64,000 nt of DNA from Struthidea cinerea (GCA_013397865.1 VZTI01001783.1:734239-798238), one strand, 5' to 3'; positions 1 through 13,068 are shown, counted from the stretch's first letter. Program-made: numbers and translations. The notes: generated from the letters alone by a model not told the origin.

Positions 1-3000
1 TTCACCTTCTTGCCCAATATAAAGCAAGCGGGAGAAATTCCAGTACCTGCAGGACAGATTCCTGATAATGAAGGGTGTCTGATATATTGCTTGTTGTAAT
101 GGATGGCTCCAAGCAAAGTGTACTTAGGCTGCTTTTAAGTATCTGCTTTAATTGCTTCATCTTGCACTCAGCTTGTGGCATATGTGGCATCCCCCTGATT
201 GTACAGAACTAGGAGCAGATAACTGCAAACCACAGGCCATTATCTACAGTTTTTCTTCATGTTGAGAGGAGATGGGGAACTTTTGAATCCATTCCTTCTC
301 TTCTGGCCATGACATGTCCTCGGAGAGCAGGAGTTTGCACTGTCTCAGCTAGAATTTAAGGGCATGCTAATGGTTCTTGCTTAGTACACCTATGTGACAT
401 GTTCTAAAAACCTGCCCTTCTGAAGGCAATGCCCCTCAAGACAGGTGAAACTGGTGGATACTCTTGCTGACAGAAGAGGCTGCACAGCAACTGTTTGGAT
501 CCTCTCCTTTTCTTGAAAAAGTGAATGCTTTAGTATTTGGCTCATTCTTTAAAAGGTGAATTCCCATCTACATTGGGTGTGCCAGTACATTAGGTCTGTT
601 TATAAATATCCCAGAAAGCATGGCTTTTTGAGTGGCATGATGCTGGATCTACAAGAGCCCATTACTAGAGTGACGGTGTTGTTTCTATCCCTAGTAACAA
701 CTTGGGTTAATGCTTTGTGGGAAGGAAGGAATATAAATTATAAAATTCTGTTTCGTTCCTTCAAACAGGCAGCTGTCACAGCAGTTTCAAAGTCACCACA
801 ACAGTCATGTCTGGCCAAAGAACACTGTTAGGTTCTTCCCTGTTCAGTTTTTAGATGGGCATAACAGATTACTCCCACTGAATTCAAGGCACAGGCATAA
901 CCTCAGTTACCTGTTACCTTTGGTACAAGTGGCACACACCAATAATCACTCTTTTATCACAAAGAATTAGTTGTGCTTTGCAAGCCCCGCTCCTAACAGG
1001 CTTTGGCACAGCACACACTGGAGGCCACCTAACACAGAGCTCTAGCTGGGGGGAGACTGTGGCACAGGGTCTGATGTGCTGGCATGGGCCTGAGGCCATG
1101 GTGGCTCACTCAGAGTATGCTGATTTTATTAGAAGCAGCCCAGGACAGCAACATCCATTTGCCCATGGCTGTGTGGGCATTGCAGAATCTCGGTTTAACA
1201 TGTGGTTGATATGGAGGTAGCTTGCTGACCTGTGAAGGCAAAATAAACTTTGTCTATCAGGATGTGTCTGGCAGGTGCATTAACCTTTCCCAGTCCTTTA
1301 GAGAAAGTGTGAGCCATAACCTCCAGCTCTAAATGTGTGGCTGTGCTTTGTGATTTCTGTATAAGATGAGAACCTAGGGCAGAGAGCATGAGGATGCCAC
1401 GACTGTTCATGGGTCAAACATGCAGATGAAAAAAATGTGCACTACCTCCAGAATGGCCAGCAAACTAAAAGCTTTAAAAACAATATTACAAGCTATTTTT
1501 TTTTCCCAGGCTCTGAAAAAATTGAGGTTGGAAGATCTCTGAACTAAATTGTCTGATAGCCTTCTTTGTCAAGCTTTTCTCTACACATCTGGTTTTTCCG
1601 CATTTTTTTTACTTAGACTTCTGAAACAAGCAAGCTATTAGAGCCTTGACTTCTTTGTTTACAATAGAAATACTCACTGACCCTTGACTGCAGAGGTGCT
1701 CTTGCACTGCTGTAGTAAATGCCAGGCACATCTAACATATGTGCGATCCAGGAATGCTCTGGCTCCTTGCCAACAGTCTACTTCATGCCTTGTTTCTAAT
1801 ACTGCTATGGCTAAAACAGCTGGGGAATTAGATATATTGTGAGCAGTTTTTCTCTTTAGTGGGTATGTGTATATCTGAAATGCTACCTGTCTCTATGTTT
1901 TAATTGTTCCAAATAACTGAGAGTAATATGTTTATTTAGCTCTTTTTTTTAATCTTTATTTGTCTTTCTAAAGCTTTTTAGTACTATTCAGTTCTTCCCT
2001 GGAAATTAGCAGGAAATCTTGCTCAAGATGTGGCCAAGAACATCTGTGAGCTCCTGTCTCCAGCGAAGCTGGTGGGAATTTTGCCATTGTCTTTCATGGA
2101 GACAGATTTCTCCATGGGACTTTTCTGCCCTGTTCGATAAGATTTTCAAATCACTGTAGCTTAATACTTCTTTCTGGCTGTGTGAAATGGTGTGTCACTT
2201 AGGGTGAGCTGATCTAAATGGTTGGTGTCTCTCCATCCCCATTTCCTGGTTGCAAGGTGTGCTCTCCTACTGATTCTCAAATAAACAGACCAGGAAAGAG
2301 AAAATACCCCCTACCCTCCAGGTTTCTGTCAGTTCAGTGAGCTAAATGGTCTTATAGAGGCATCTGAAAAGTGCAGGACCACAAAATCAGGAGTTGGAGA
2401 GTAAGTGGGGGATTAGGGATGCTCTCTGAGAGGCAGCTAGCCATTCTGGCAGCTCCTTTGACACATGAAGCAGCACCCTTCAGTACTTACAAATCAAGGC
2501 ATTTTCACTGCTCCTAACTCATTCATTTGTGTAAGGAGTATCTGGATACCCTTAGCTGTGTGTCCTTTTTTAAGGTGCTTGAGACCTGAGGTCTGTGCTC
2601 TGGGTGCCCTGCTCCTCTCAGGTCTCTTCTGACCCACAACTTTGCATGTGGTGGGCAGCTCCTGAGCTGGTGTGAGTGCTGCCCCTCGTCTGCACTCAGG
2701 GTCCTCATCCTGTCTCTCATGTGTGTGGCAAAGCTGTGCACTGCCAGAACCACATGGTGTGTAAACTACGTATCGGTCTAGAGGCTGGCAGGTGGCCTGT
2801 GCATTGAGTACCATCAAGATACATCTGGGACTTCAAGAAGAGCTAGATCCTGGATCTGGGTGAATTTCACCCCTTTTAGTGTCTATATGCACCTCACATT
2901 CCTTCTCCTGCCTTGTGTCTGGGCTTACACATACAAGGGTCTGTGACTCTAAGGCAGAAGTCTGGATTGATTCTCAAGGGTTTATTTAATGAAAATTTTA

Positions 3001-5813
3001 GAAGTCCCTCCGTGATTTTGTGACTGTTTTACAAATGCTGAACACATTTTCAGCCTGGCTGTGAATTTCCTGGTATGTTGACATTTTCAGTCTTTTCCAC
3101 TGAGGTGAAGAAGGGTTGTTGGTTGTTACCAGCATCTAGAGATCTGTAGTATCTTTACCCTATCTGTAGCTTTGATCTACAAAAGTACAGATTAAATACT
3201 GTTCAATCAGCACATATAAAAATACCTTTCCCCCCAGAATTTGTAACTGTCATAATGACCTCAGCCTTGGACCTCTCTTGAAGTTTAATGGCCAGTTGGG
3301 GTTAATGGCCCAAAGTTCTACCTCAGGCTATTAACACTGTCAGCAGTCATTAATTCTCATTAATGCTCAGGGTCTTTATTGCTGTTGCTTAAGTGATGCT
3401 CAAATGACTGTGAATATTTACACCCCTGCTGTGGATGTAAGAAATAGGCCCAGTGCACAGTATTTCAGATGTCTCACCGCTCACAAAGGTCTGAGTACCT
3501 GGCAGGAATCTCTTGCACATCTGACGTTAATGAAGTAACTGTCAACTGGCCATCAACAGTATAATCTAAAATTGTAGTTGCTTATATAGATGTGTACTTT
3601 GCTTAAAAAAAAAATAAATGTACAGGCAGACTCCTTGCCCGGAAGAGTTTACACACTGATGTCTGTATAAATGTATGCTTATCTTTATTTAGAATACTTT
3701 CAAGGGTTAACAGGCATGTGCTCGTTGTTATACAGATACTTCTAAATATAAGTGAATGATGCTTGCAAATTTCATCATAACACCTTATGTTTAAAGCTTT
3801 TTCTGAGATGACATGCAGGACTGAGCTGATCAAGCTCCTCACCACAGCATGCCCTCTTCTAAGAAGAAATCATAGCACTTGTTGACAGGTTGTTTAAGCA
3901 ATCAGTTTTTGAAGAGAAAATGTTGATTTATTAAAATGTATTATTATTTAGGAAGAAACATAGGATTGGGACCAACCGTGTGGGACATGAGTCAAGTTTC
4001 TGTTCTCTTGAACAGTGCTGTTAGATCACTGTTAATAAACTGACTGATTTCAGCTTGAAGAGACTCAAATTTTCATTCAAACAGCCTTCTCAGTGGCTGT
4101 TTCAGAACCTCACTGCTCTGGGGATTGCACGTTTTCTTAAAATGCCCAGTAAAAATGTATTCATAGCCAGTTTGGGTCTATTTGTACTTGTGCCAGAATT
4201 GGCTTTTAGAGTAAACAGTTCTTCCCTTCTCTGGTGCTTATACATTGGATGTGTTCACAGAGAGGCATTATATCCTCTGTCAGCTTGTATTTTCCCAGGC
4301 TTAACAGACAAACTTTTGGCTTTCTGTTCCCCTGATTATGATCTGCACTTGCTCCTGGCTGACTCCAAAAGGGTACACAACAGACTGGGGAGCTCTTTCC
4401 AATGCTCTGGATAGGGAAGCTACAAAACCAGGTGAAGTGAGATGGCAATAACAGATGCAACAAAGCTACCTGAACACAAAGATGGAAGAAGCAGGCTTAC
4501 AGATGCATGACACGAAACAGGATATTAGAGGGATAACAGAAACATGATAGAATACTAATTGCAACTGGAGTGCAAGTACTACAGGGTGAACACTGACAGG
4601 AATGCAGGAGGAATTGTAAAGATAATGTGGTAGCATTATATATGAAGAACATGGCTGGCAGTAGAGAAATGTAAATTAATAGCATGGATAAGAGAGGATC
4701 AGCTTATGTCAAATGTGTTGGGAAAGGATTCTGTAGTGGGAAAGGGATTGGGTTCTACAATGAATGTTGAACTTGGGGTTGCTTTAATATCATGAGAGAG
4801 ATAAAGCTACATGGTGATTGTGTGGGAGAGTTTAAATTCCACATTTATAAACTGGAGAACATATGTTACATCCACAGAAGAATCTAGTAATTTTTCAGAG
4901 TGGAAGATTAAAAATCTCCTATTTGAAGAAGCCATGGAACTCCTAAGATTTTATAGTATTTTAAGTTGGTGATGGGCAAGTAGCAAAGTTATTGTACAGA
5001 AAGTAATAGAGAAAAAAATGCACTATCAAGTGATGACAGTACTGCTCCAATTCCAATTTAAATGAAATAACAGTATCTACAAAGACCAGCTGGTAGTTGT
5101 GGTGTTAGGCTGTAAAGGGGAAGACTATATCATAGCAATTCAGTCTGAACAGCAAAGACACACTATTGGGGTAGAGCGCTGGTCTGAGATTTGTATTCTT
5201 AAGCAATAGAACTCAAGACCTCTCTAGAAAAATAATTCTACTAAACAGGCTGCTGAAATTTGTCAAAGGATCTTTGCGATCAGAGTCAGAACAGATTGGC
5301 TCAGAAAAAGAAACCACAACTTGGAGGATTGAAAGACCAGAATGTGAATTGTGAAGTGCAGGGATAATTTAGACCTTGAGAAATCAGAAGAAGGAGTTGA
5401 AGATTCTCCAGTCATAATAAATAAAGAACTAGGAAAAAAAACTAAGCATACTATTTAAGGCTAGTGTAGGGATGGTCCCCAAACAAATAATACTTTTTCT
5501 CTACCTCTGAAAACAAGCAGGTGGAACAGACATGTGACAGCAGGACTGTTTATGGGAAACAGGGTAATAGGAAGTGGAAATGGCTCCACAAATGTTGGCT
5601 CAGAACTCGCCAAGTGGATATGCCCATCTGAATGGAGGCCAGTAAGTCAGTTACAAAAACATGCTAAAGGACAAACTTAGGAGCCACAGACCAACTATTC
5701 TGATGTGAAATATTTCAGGGAAAATGAAAGCCATGGGGAGTAATAGATTATATCCTAAAATACAGTATCAGCTTACTAAAAGGGACCTAGTTTTAGGCTT
5801 CTTTAATGACTGA
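1..5813. other. A+T-rich non-coding stretch, no gene recognised
   Basis: I see no recognisable gene, RNA or dated mobile element here. Open frames are short (the largest is 119 codons, at 4055-4414), have no familiar domain and sit among stops in every direction, as expected by chance. The part from about 4500 to 5800 is purine-rich on the plus strand and has the texture of a very old, decayed repeat, but I could not align it convincingly to any family. Confidence 0.6.
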
Positions 5814-5924
5814 TTTTTTTTTTTTTTTTTTTTTGGGCGAGTAGATTTATTGTTGGGTATGGAGAGCTGATGAAGCACCTCTGATCAGTGCAGTAAAGTA
5901 GGCACAGNTTTTTTTTTTGGGCGA
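5814..5924. other. Duplicated T-run + GGGCGA motif with an ambiguous base
   Basis: A run of 21 Ts (5814-5834) is followed by GGGCGA. About 85 bases later a single N (5908) is followed by 10 Ts and again GGGCGA. The same homopolymer-plus-hexamer therefore occurs twice, the second time directly after an uncalled base. This reads as an assembly or consensus problem at a homopolymer rather than a biological repeat, although a true local duplication cannot be excluded. Confidence 0.55.
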
Positions 5925-8900
5925 AGGAAAAATAGCAACACAGTATCTGTAGCCTACCCGTTCTTCAGTAAAATATTTCATATAATGGTAAGGTATTCCT
6001 TGACACCAGAATTAGTACAAGAAACTCCTCAAAGGGCAGACAGTGATGTATTATGCTGACAGGGAAACTAGCACTCTAAAACAATGTTCCTTAAATACTT
6101 CTATTAGTGATCAAGAAGTCAATGTGCAATAATTAAATTTGTTGAAGGTACAAAGCATATCAACAGGGCAAATTCAGTAGAAATCTGGTTAACTTGATGC
6201 CTGCAATTATAGAGTGGAATTAGATAAACTAGAATAAAATCCAAGGTGATTCTTTAAAGAAGGAATAACAAGAATGGTTGCTACCCACTGAGAATGGGTA
6301 GGAAAAAAAGAAAAAATAGATGGGTTTTATATTTTTCAGTCACAGGATGTTGCTGAACCACTGGTGTGAAGAAACAAACAAAAAACCCCATACACTAGGC
6401 AGTATCAGGAGAAGTATTTCCAGTAGAGAGGGGAAAGCACCCATGCACTGTTATATGTTACTTGGAATCACTATGCACACTTATGTTCACCAACGTTCAA
6501 GAAAGAAAAATTCAAAGACAGAATTACAGAAAAGTGCTGCATCACAACACAACAGGAAAAGAGAACTCACAGTACAAGTGTAAGGGGCTTTTGTTGGGTT
6601 TGGTTAGTCAAACAAAAGCAGACTTAGAGGAGAAAAGACTATTGCCTACAAATGCATTGAAGTGGTAAAAAAAGGACAAGAAAGCTGTTTAGCTGAAACT
6701 AAAATGTTCACAACACCCAGCACCCCAAAAAATCCATAAATAAATTTATGTAACACATTAAAAGAGGGGTACTATTTACCAGGGGAGTTTGTAGTGCACA
6801 AAATCCTGTATTTTTTTAAAGATGGTGCTTGATAAATGTAAGGAGGGGATTATGTAGGTAGTCAGACATATCAAAGGACTGGATATATGACCCAGGAATT
6901 CCCTCCCAGCTTATCCCCGGATTTTCTAAATTTCTATAATGAATAAATTCTGTACTTGGAATCTGCACCAGGTCATTGGACCTGGGGAAAGAAGTTATTA
7001 AGGGCTCAGTTTAGCTGAGCTTGGTTTTAGCCACAATATATGCACACAGGACTAAAACTTGCTTGTGTTGTTCTGGGGAAACCATGCAATGATATTTCTC
7101 TGTGCAAGGCTGAAGTCAGAAGAATTACTCCATTAGAAACCACAGTTTCTAGCTGCACATCCCCTCGTGCGCAGATGGAGTGCAGAGCACTGTTTCCTAG
7201 CAACTACTAAGGACCACTGGCTTTATAAATCAATCTCTGCCAGGATATCACAGAAACCACGATAAATGGGAAACATTTAGTAGTCAGAAAGCTTTCTACT
7301 TCCTCCACTTTCTGGTCTGCACAGAAGAGTCTTTTCAAGAAGTAGATAATATCAGCATTTCTTCATAAGTGGACTGAATTAATATCCTTGTTCAGGCGAC
7401 TTGTTTTTCAGCTCTGCTGGGATACGTGTCCTCGTGTCCATGAATGGTCCCTCTTTAAGACGCCAGTTGCTGGGCTTCCTCAAAGACAAAATTATATGAA
7501 ACTTCATTTGGAAAAAAAAGAAGAAAAAGAAATGCAGATAAGGAAGGAAGGAATGAATAGCACTAGAAAAAACTCTAAAGAGCCCTTGGAAGAGGGGGTG
7601 TGATAACAGTCAGTCAAAGGCTGCAGATGTGACTCTTCCCTTCTGTACAGTAAATAAACTTTTCGTGTCACATTCATCTATAAAATTCAAGTAATATCTG
7701 ATTGACTGCAACATCCAGTTAGTTTGGGTTTTTTTTCACTATTAAGAATTTCTACTGATTTCTCTGTTTGTTTATCCTCCTCATTTTTCAAGTTTCCAGC
7801 ATCCACTGATGCAGCTAACAGTATGAGCTGGGATGTTCTAGGTTGTTAGTAGATTGGAAAATCTCATTTCCCTTCTGTGTAAAGCACAGGAGAGATGGTC
7901 TTTCTGTTCAGCAAATTTCATTAGGGTTTTGTATCAGAAATACACCAGAGGTTTTTTCACTCTTGTAAGACCAGAGCTACAAAATCAAAGTGCTAAGAAG
8001 CTCCTGGTAATGTGTAAGGGAAGAAAAAAGCTCTCCTAGTACATTTAAAAATAAATATTACTGAAGGGGTCATTAAATAAGCAATTAATATTTTAGTCTA
8101 TAATTTTATTGCTATGTTTTAACAGCCTGTTGTGCCAATCTCACTTCTAATTGGGGAACAGTATCGATAATTTAATTTCTAGCATAGAGTGGTGTCCACT
8201 GTGAAATCATAATATCAATCTGAGAATGCTCTGTGTGTCATGTATTTCCATGAACACTAACAGAACAGGAGCAGTAAGTGAGTTTCAGAAAAGGAGTACT
8301 CAGAATACTAAAACTTTGTGACTGATGGTATCATTTGAGAAATCTGATGCTTAGACTGTGAGCTCTTTAAAGTCCAAAATTGCTTATATATCACAGAAAA
8401 GAAGCCATGCACTTTTGTGGTGTCATATAAATAGCGTGCAGTCTTTCTGCTTCTGAGTTGGAAGTAAATTTAAGAAGGGCTAACATCCTGCATTTCAACT
8501 TTTTTTCATCTGTTTTTGGAAACATTTTAGAAGTTTCTTTACTGAACTGAACTAATTCTGCTTTTTTATTATTAGTAATATATTGTTGCAATCTCACGAG
8601 TTATTTCCTCTTTTACTTGTACTGTTTATAACTTTGGCTGAATCACTCTATTCAGAAATGAGTTTGTGTTATACGACCATCTCAGATTATTCTTTGCCTT
8701 CTTTGTTGAGTGATTTTGAAGAAGATGTGCTTATATCCCCATTGTTCGATCAACAAAGTACACAATTACAAATCTTTGGTCTTCTGGTATGTTTAGCAAA
8801 TCCTTTCAGAGTATGATTTACCACCTGTGGCTTTTCTTCATCTCTCAAAAATGCTATTATCTTTAACAGCCTATTTCTAATTGCAGTGGGTTTAATTGCT

Positions 8901-11054
8901 TGGATACACAAGGGTCTGTGTCGGCTACTGCTGTTTTCTGGACGTGTTGAGAAAAAAAGGGTGTCTGTGTACAGATGTTTCTAGAAGGGGAAAGAATTTT
9001 ACTGTATGTTTCCCCTTAATAGGAATGGATGTCAGCAGGCTTACAATAACATTCCTGGAGTTATTGCCCTCCTGAGATGAATTTCCATTCCAGACCATCT
9101 CTGTTGGAGATCTCTATAAAGATGCTGCCCTGGCCATATTTCTTGTGCTTGGTACTCTGTTTGAAATGCGTGGTGTCACTGGAAAACTCTGTCTTGAGCC
9201 AAGAGTGCTGCTGCTGTTTTCAGGAAAGTGTTTGACAGTGGCATATGTGGTAGTACTTATTTTAAGAAGTGAGATGAAAAAATCTTTCAGAAGGAAGGTT
9301 TGTTAACAGAAAACACCTGGAAGCACACAAAATTGAACAGCGCATCTATATATTCTAATTATTTTCCAGAAATGTATGGTGTCACCATTATTTGTAGAGT
9401 CATGTTGCTAATTTGCAAACATTTGGAGAACTGTCAAACGTTTTTGTGAATATTTATGAGTCCTCAGTGTTCCACTGCTTTTAGCACAGGTGGTCATTTG
9501 CCCAAAAATTCCTCTAGGAAAAGTACTATTTACTGTTCACCATTCATCTTTCTATTGCTTAAAAGGTTTGTCATCCAGTTAGGGAACAAAATAAGAGGGC
9601 TGTGAGGCAGGACACAAGAGTAACCCTTGCAGTGGACAGCTGAAATGAATAGCTTCAAACAAGCCACGTGCAGAATATTATTTCTTTAAACAACTAAGCA
9701 AATATTTATCAACTGTAAGGCCTCCAGGGCACACATTATCTTTTTATTTTCGTATTTATTCATCATCTACTACAATAGAATTGCAAACCTTGTAAAGGTC
9801 TTTAGGCATTAATATAATAAAAATACACAATAACACAGATAACAAATGCTATTTAAGAAATCTATATTGGATAGTAGACAACTCAGAAATAAAGCTAGAT
9901 TAGAAACAAATTTCCTGCAAGTAGGCTTACTTCAAAATGAAAATATAGCCAAATCCTTCTTGCTTTACTCACGTGCCCTCAAGCTGAAGAAAAGCTTCTA
10001 AGGCAGATTATAAGATTTCACACCATAGACAGGGAATTTGTATTTTAACAAACCAGAATGAAGTTTTCAGAACTGTGAGCTGTGTGAAATTAGCTCCAGG
10101 AAGTATTTTTAATGATCACCAAAAAGAGAAAATATTTCAGAACACAGACTAAAACCTTCGAAATGTATTTTGGTGTAATGTTTTAATTCTAAGTTTTGAT
10201 TTTCATCCAGCCATTAACATTCAATAACGACAAAGAGAAGCAGAAAACTATTTAAAAATATTTTTTTCTGGATAAATCTAACACAGGGAAGTCTGGTGCA
10301 TAATTTGGGCTTGCGTTTTTAACTACTCACACACCCTACGATGACAACCAGAGATTAGGTATGCCTATATGTTACATCCTGTTGTTTAAAATGTTAATAT
10401 TTAGCAATATTTACTGAATTAGTTACCTCCTGTAGTTTATGAACTGTCATAGTTCTTTTAGATTTATTCACATGTCTTTTCAGGAAGTTAAAAAATTAAT
10501 TTTATTTTTCAATTTTCTATTAAACTTGCAAGCCCTTTTTACCCCAGGTTGATATAAAACTGTGGAGAAATTTTGTAATCTCAGTCAGGGTTTTATGAAT
10601 CTTTCAGAGAGCCAGATCCCCCAGACAAAGACACTTAAATAAAATCATTTAAAAGATAACTGACTTCAACCTTTGCCTTGCCAATCCCCCGTTCTTCCAA
10701 AGGAACCTGTGGTATGCAAATCTTGTCCTAACTCCATTCAGAGGAGCTAATGTTCAGAGGTCTTTGCTTCCTTTCTTTCAGATGTTTGACTGGAAGACAG
10801 ATAGTACCTTTGGTAAGGTCAAAATCTTGAGGCCTCCTGGGTCCAGCAGATGTCTGTTTTTCAGGCCTTCCCCACTCCATCCAATTGTGAGGTGATATCC
10901 CAAGGGATTTCATTAAATCAGTTTTTGTACATGAGCTGGGTTTGTGATCTGACCACTGCTGCCCCTGCAGAGACCATGTTAGTTGCACAAGGTCCTTTTC
11001 TGGAAGGAACCACTGAGTAAAAGCCCTTATGAAATGCTGCTTCTGTAGGTGGTG
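5925..11054. other. A+T-rich non-coding stretch, no gene recognised
   Basis: No convincing gene was found. A weak resemblance to a decayed plus-strand CR1 reverse-transcriptase segment occurs around 6119-6270, but it is too diverged to call. An open frame at 8583-8816 begins with a hydrophobic, signal-peptide-like stretch, but it has no recognisable mature domain and lies in T-rich DNA where hydrophobic codons arise by chance. Confidence 0.55.
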
Positions 11055-11150
11055 TTTTTTTTTTTTTTTTCTTTTTTTTGGTGTTCCCCCCCCNNNNNNN
11101 NNNNNNNNNNNNTTTTTTTTTTTTTTTTTTTTGGGGTCCCCCCCCCCCCC
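11055..11150. other. Assembly gap (19 Ns) inside T/C homopolymers
   Basis: The only run of Ns in the window is at 11094-11112. On its left is a T-run of 16, one C, 8 more Ts, a few G/T bases and 8 Cs. On its right are 20 Ts, four Gs, a T and 13 Cs. The same order (T-run, G, T, C-run) is repeated on both sides, so the gap probably joins two versions of one hard-to-read homopolymer block. Length and sequence across 11055-11150 should not be trusted, and open frames crossing it are meaningless. Confidence 0.9.
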
Positions 11151-11586
11151 AGGAGTCCAGTTTCTAAAACATGAGTCAATTCAAGCGTGCAATCATAGAC
11201 ATCTACTTGAGATGCCCTGGGGTACCACAGGCATCTGCTCAAGATGGCACCTATGGCAGAGTGCCTGCTGGGGACCCACACTTCCGAGGTGACCCAGGCC
11301 ACCCCAGGCACCACCAGACATTACAGACAGGCAACTCAGACAGCCCTCATCAGCACAAGGAGGGGAACTAGAGAGGTTCTCTTGGGTTGGGTTTCTGTCA
11401 AGCAGTCCCTGGACCTATTGGGTGTCTGGGGCCAACTGAATTGGTCTACAGACTCCCAGGGTCTCCTGGCTAGGTCTCCAGGGACTTCAAAGGGAATTTA
11501 CATGCCCAGGGCACAAACGCTCCTCGTGCCTTTCCCCAGAAACTGCTCTTTGCTCAACTGGCCACTTATAGTGTAACACTTTATAT
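11151..11586. repeat. G+C-rich unidentified repeat-like block
   Basis: This block is clearly richer in G+C than its surroundings and is built from reiterated words such as CCAGG, CACC and CATCT. Two adjoining units of about 32 bases, starting near 11200 and 11232, share the pattern CATCT...AAGATG or CATCT...GAGATG. It lies between the assembly gap and the minus-strand CR1. It resembles an old interspersed element or LTR fragment, but I do not recognise the family and cannot fix its ends. Confidence 0.4.
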
Positions 11587-11842
11587 ACCACCATGCCCTC
11601 TAAACTGTACTGCAAAGTGCCACATCTATTCAGTTTTTGAACAATTTCAGGAGTGGTGACTCCACCACTTCCCTAGGCAGCCTGTTCCACTTAATTCTTA
11701 ACCACTATTTCACTGCAGAAATTTTTCTTAATATCCAACCCGAGTCTCCCTTGGTGCAACTTGAGGCCATTTCCTTTTATCCTATTGCTAGTTATCTGGG
11801 AGAAGAGACTGATCCCCACCGTGCCACAACATCCTTTCAGGT

Positions 11843-12336
11843 AACGTGGTAGTACAACCGTCCATGGCCTCACAGACATACATACATAAGATTTGTGAGT
11901 TTGTTGGGCCTGTAAGTGTGTTACTGTTGTGCTTATAGTAAATTCTATAGAAATTTTAGTTAAATTTAAATTAGACTGTTGACTAAATGTTAAGTTTAAG
12001 TGCTGTTAAACCCTGTCAAGTCCAAGGATAAGTTTGGCAAGATGGTTCACTCTGAATTTTGTAACTCAACAGGAGGGTCTCCCTAATTCTTTTTTATCCT
12101 TACTCTTTCTCATCCTTACCCTTTTTCATCCCCAGCCTCCATATATATAATTTTTGACTGATTTTAGTTTTAGATTGACTTTAGATTTTAGTCCAATTTT
12201 ATTCTGTGAGCTTTGACATCTAGTAATTAGAAGAGTGAACATTGCTGACTTTGTCACACTTTCACTTTTATGTTAAGCCTGCTTTTGCTGATACCTTTGC
12301 TGGTGATTCTTTGAGCAACTTAAAAATCCTTCATGA
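11843..12336. mobile_element. 494-bp insertion of unknown family inside CR1
   Basis: The minus-strand CR1 is interrupted exactly where other copies read through. The word CAGGT occurs immediately before the insert (11838-11842) and again immediately after it (12337-12341), after which the CR1 sequence resumes. This is the pattern of a 5-bp target-site duplication, so the insert is a mobile element younger than the CR1. It is A+T-rich, starts with a short CATA array near 11880 and has a pyrimidine-rich array of roughly 15-base units related to CTTTYTCATCCTTAC at about 12087-12133. It has no coding frame of note. An old solo LTR is possible because TG and CA dinucleotides occur close to the two ends, but the exact termini are not a clean TG...CA. 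Confidence 0.7.
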
Positions 12337-12791
12337 CAGGTGGTTGTAGAGAGTGATAAGATCTCCCCTGAGCTTCCTTTTCTCCAGATTAAACAATCTA
12401 AATTCCTTCAGCCACTCCTCACAGTCCTGGTTGCCATTGGCCCTTGGTCACCTGGGCACTCTGCTGGCTCATGTTCAGCTGGCTGCTGGTCAGCGTCCCC
12501 AGGTCCTTTTTTGCTGAGCAGTTTTCCAGCCACTGTTCCCCAGGTCTGTTGTACTGCAAGTAGTTGTTTTGACCCACGTGCTGGACTTGATGCTTTGCCT
12601 TGTTGAATCTTATACAATTGGCCTCAGCCCATCAATCCAGCCTGTCCAGATCCCTCTGCAGAATCTTCCTGCCCTCCAGCAGATCAACACTCCCACCCAG
12701 CTTGGTGTCGTCTGTGAACTTGCTGGGGATGCACTCAAACTCGTTATCCAGATCATTGATAAAGATATTAAACAGGACTGGCCCCTAGTAC

Positions 12792-13046
12792 TTATTCCTG
12801 GGGAACATCACTTGTGACCGGTCCCCAGCTGGATATAACTCCATTCACCACCACTCTCTGGGCCCAGCCATCCAGGTAGTTTTTTACCCAGCAAAGAGTG
12901 CACCCTCCTAAGCCACAGGCTGTCAGCTTCTCCAAGGGAATGATATGGGAGACAGTGTCAAAAGCTTTACTGAAGTTCAGGTAGACAACATCCACAGCTT
13001 TTCCCTCATTCACTAGGTGGATCACCTGGTCATAAAAGGAGATCAA
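12792..13046 (-). pseudogene. CR1 ORF2 reverse-transcriptase fragment
   Basis: This 84-codon open remnant belongs to the CR1 ORF2 polyprotein, which in intact elements carries an endonuclease followed by a reverse transcriptase. The stretch covers finger and palm segments. The sequence GKAVDVVYLNFSKAFDTVSH contains the palm motif A aspartate region, although the expected YLDFSKAFD reads YLNFSKAFD. It is followed by the family-typical WVKNYLDGWAQRVVVNG. It ends at a stop after VPQE, short of the motif C region, which is still recognisable downstream. It is a fragment of the enclosing mobile element and not a host gene. Confidence 0.9.
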
Positions 13047-13068
13047 GTTAAATCAAGCAGGAATACTT

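Larger units (their letters stand above)
11587..13068 (-). mobile_element. CR1 LINE, 5'-truncated, interrupted copy
   Basis: This is a non-LTR retrotransposon relic of the chicken repeat 1 family, lying on the minus strand. Read on that strand it holds the second half of ORF2, the reverse transcriptase. The motif A region reads YLNFSKAFDTVSH (about 12950-12985), the motif C region reads KFTDDTKLGG (about 12700-12720, with FTDD in place of the usual FADD), and the C-terminal ORF2 segment lies at 11691-11840. The copy lacks the 5' part and the last tens of bases of the 3' end. Compared with the copy at 15187-15866 it has lost about 160-190 bases near 12420-12440. It is broken by stops, for example TAA just after VPQE near 12790, and by a 494-base insertion at 11843-12336. 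It is not functional. The subfamily cannot be assigned by eye. Confidence 0.95.

Noticed and set aside
8583..8816. Frame starting with a hydrophobic leader
   Set aside because: It lies in T-rich DNA where leucine- and phenylalanine-rich frames are common by chance, and no mature domain or splice structure was seen.
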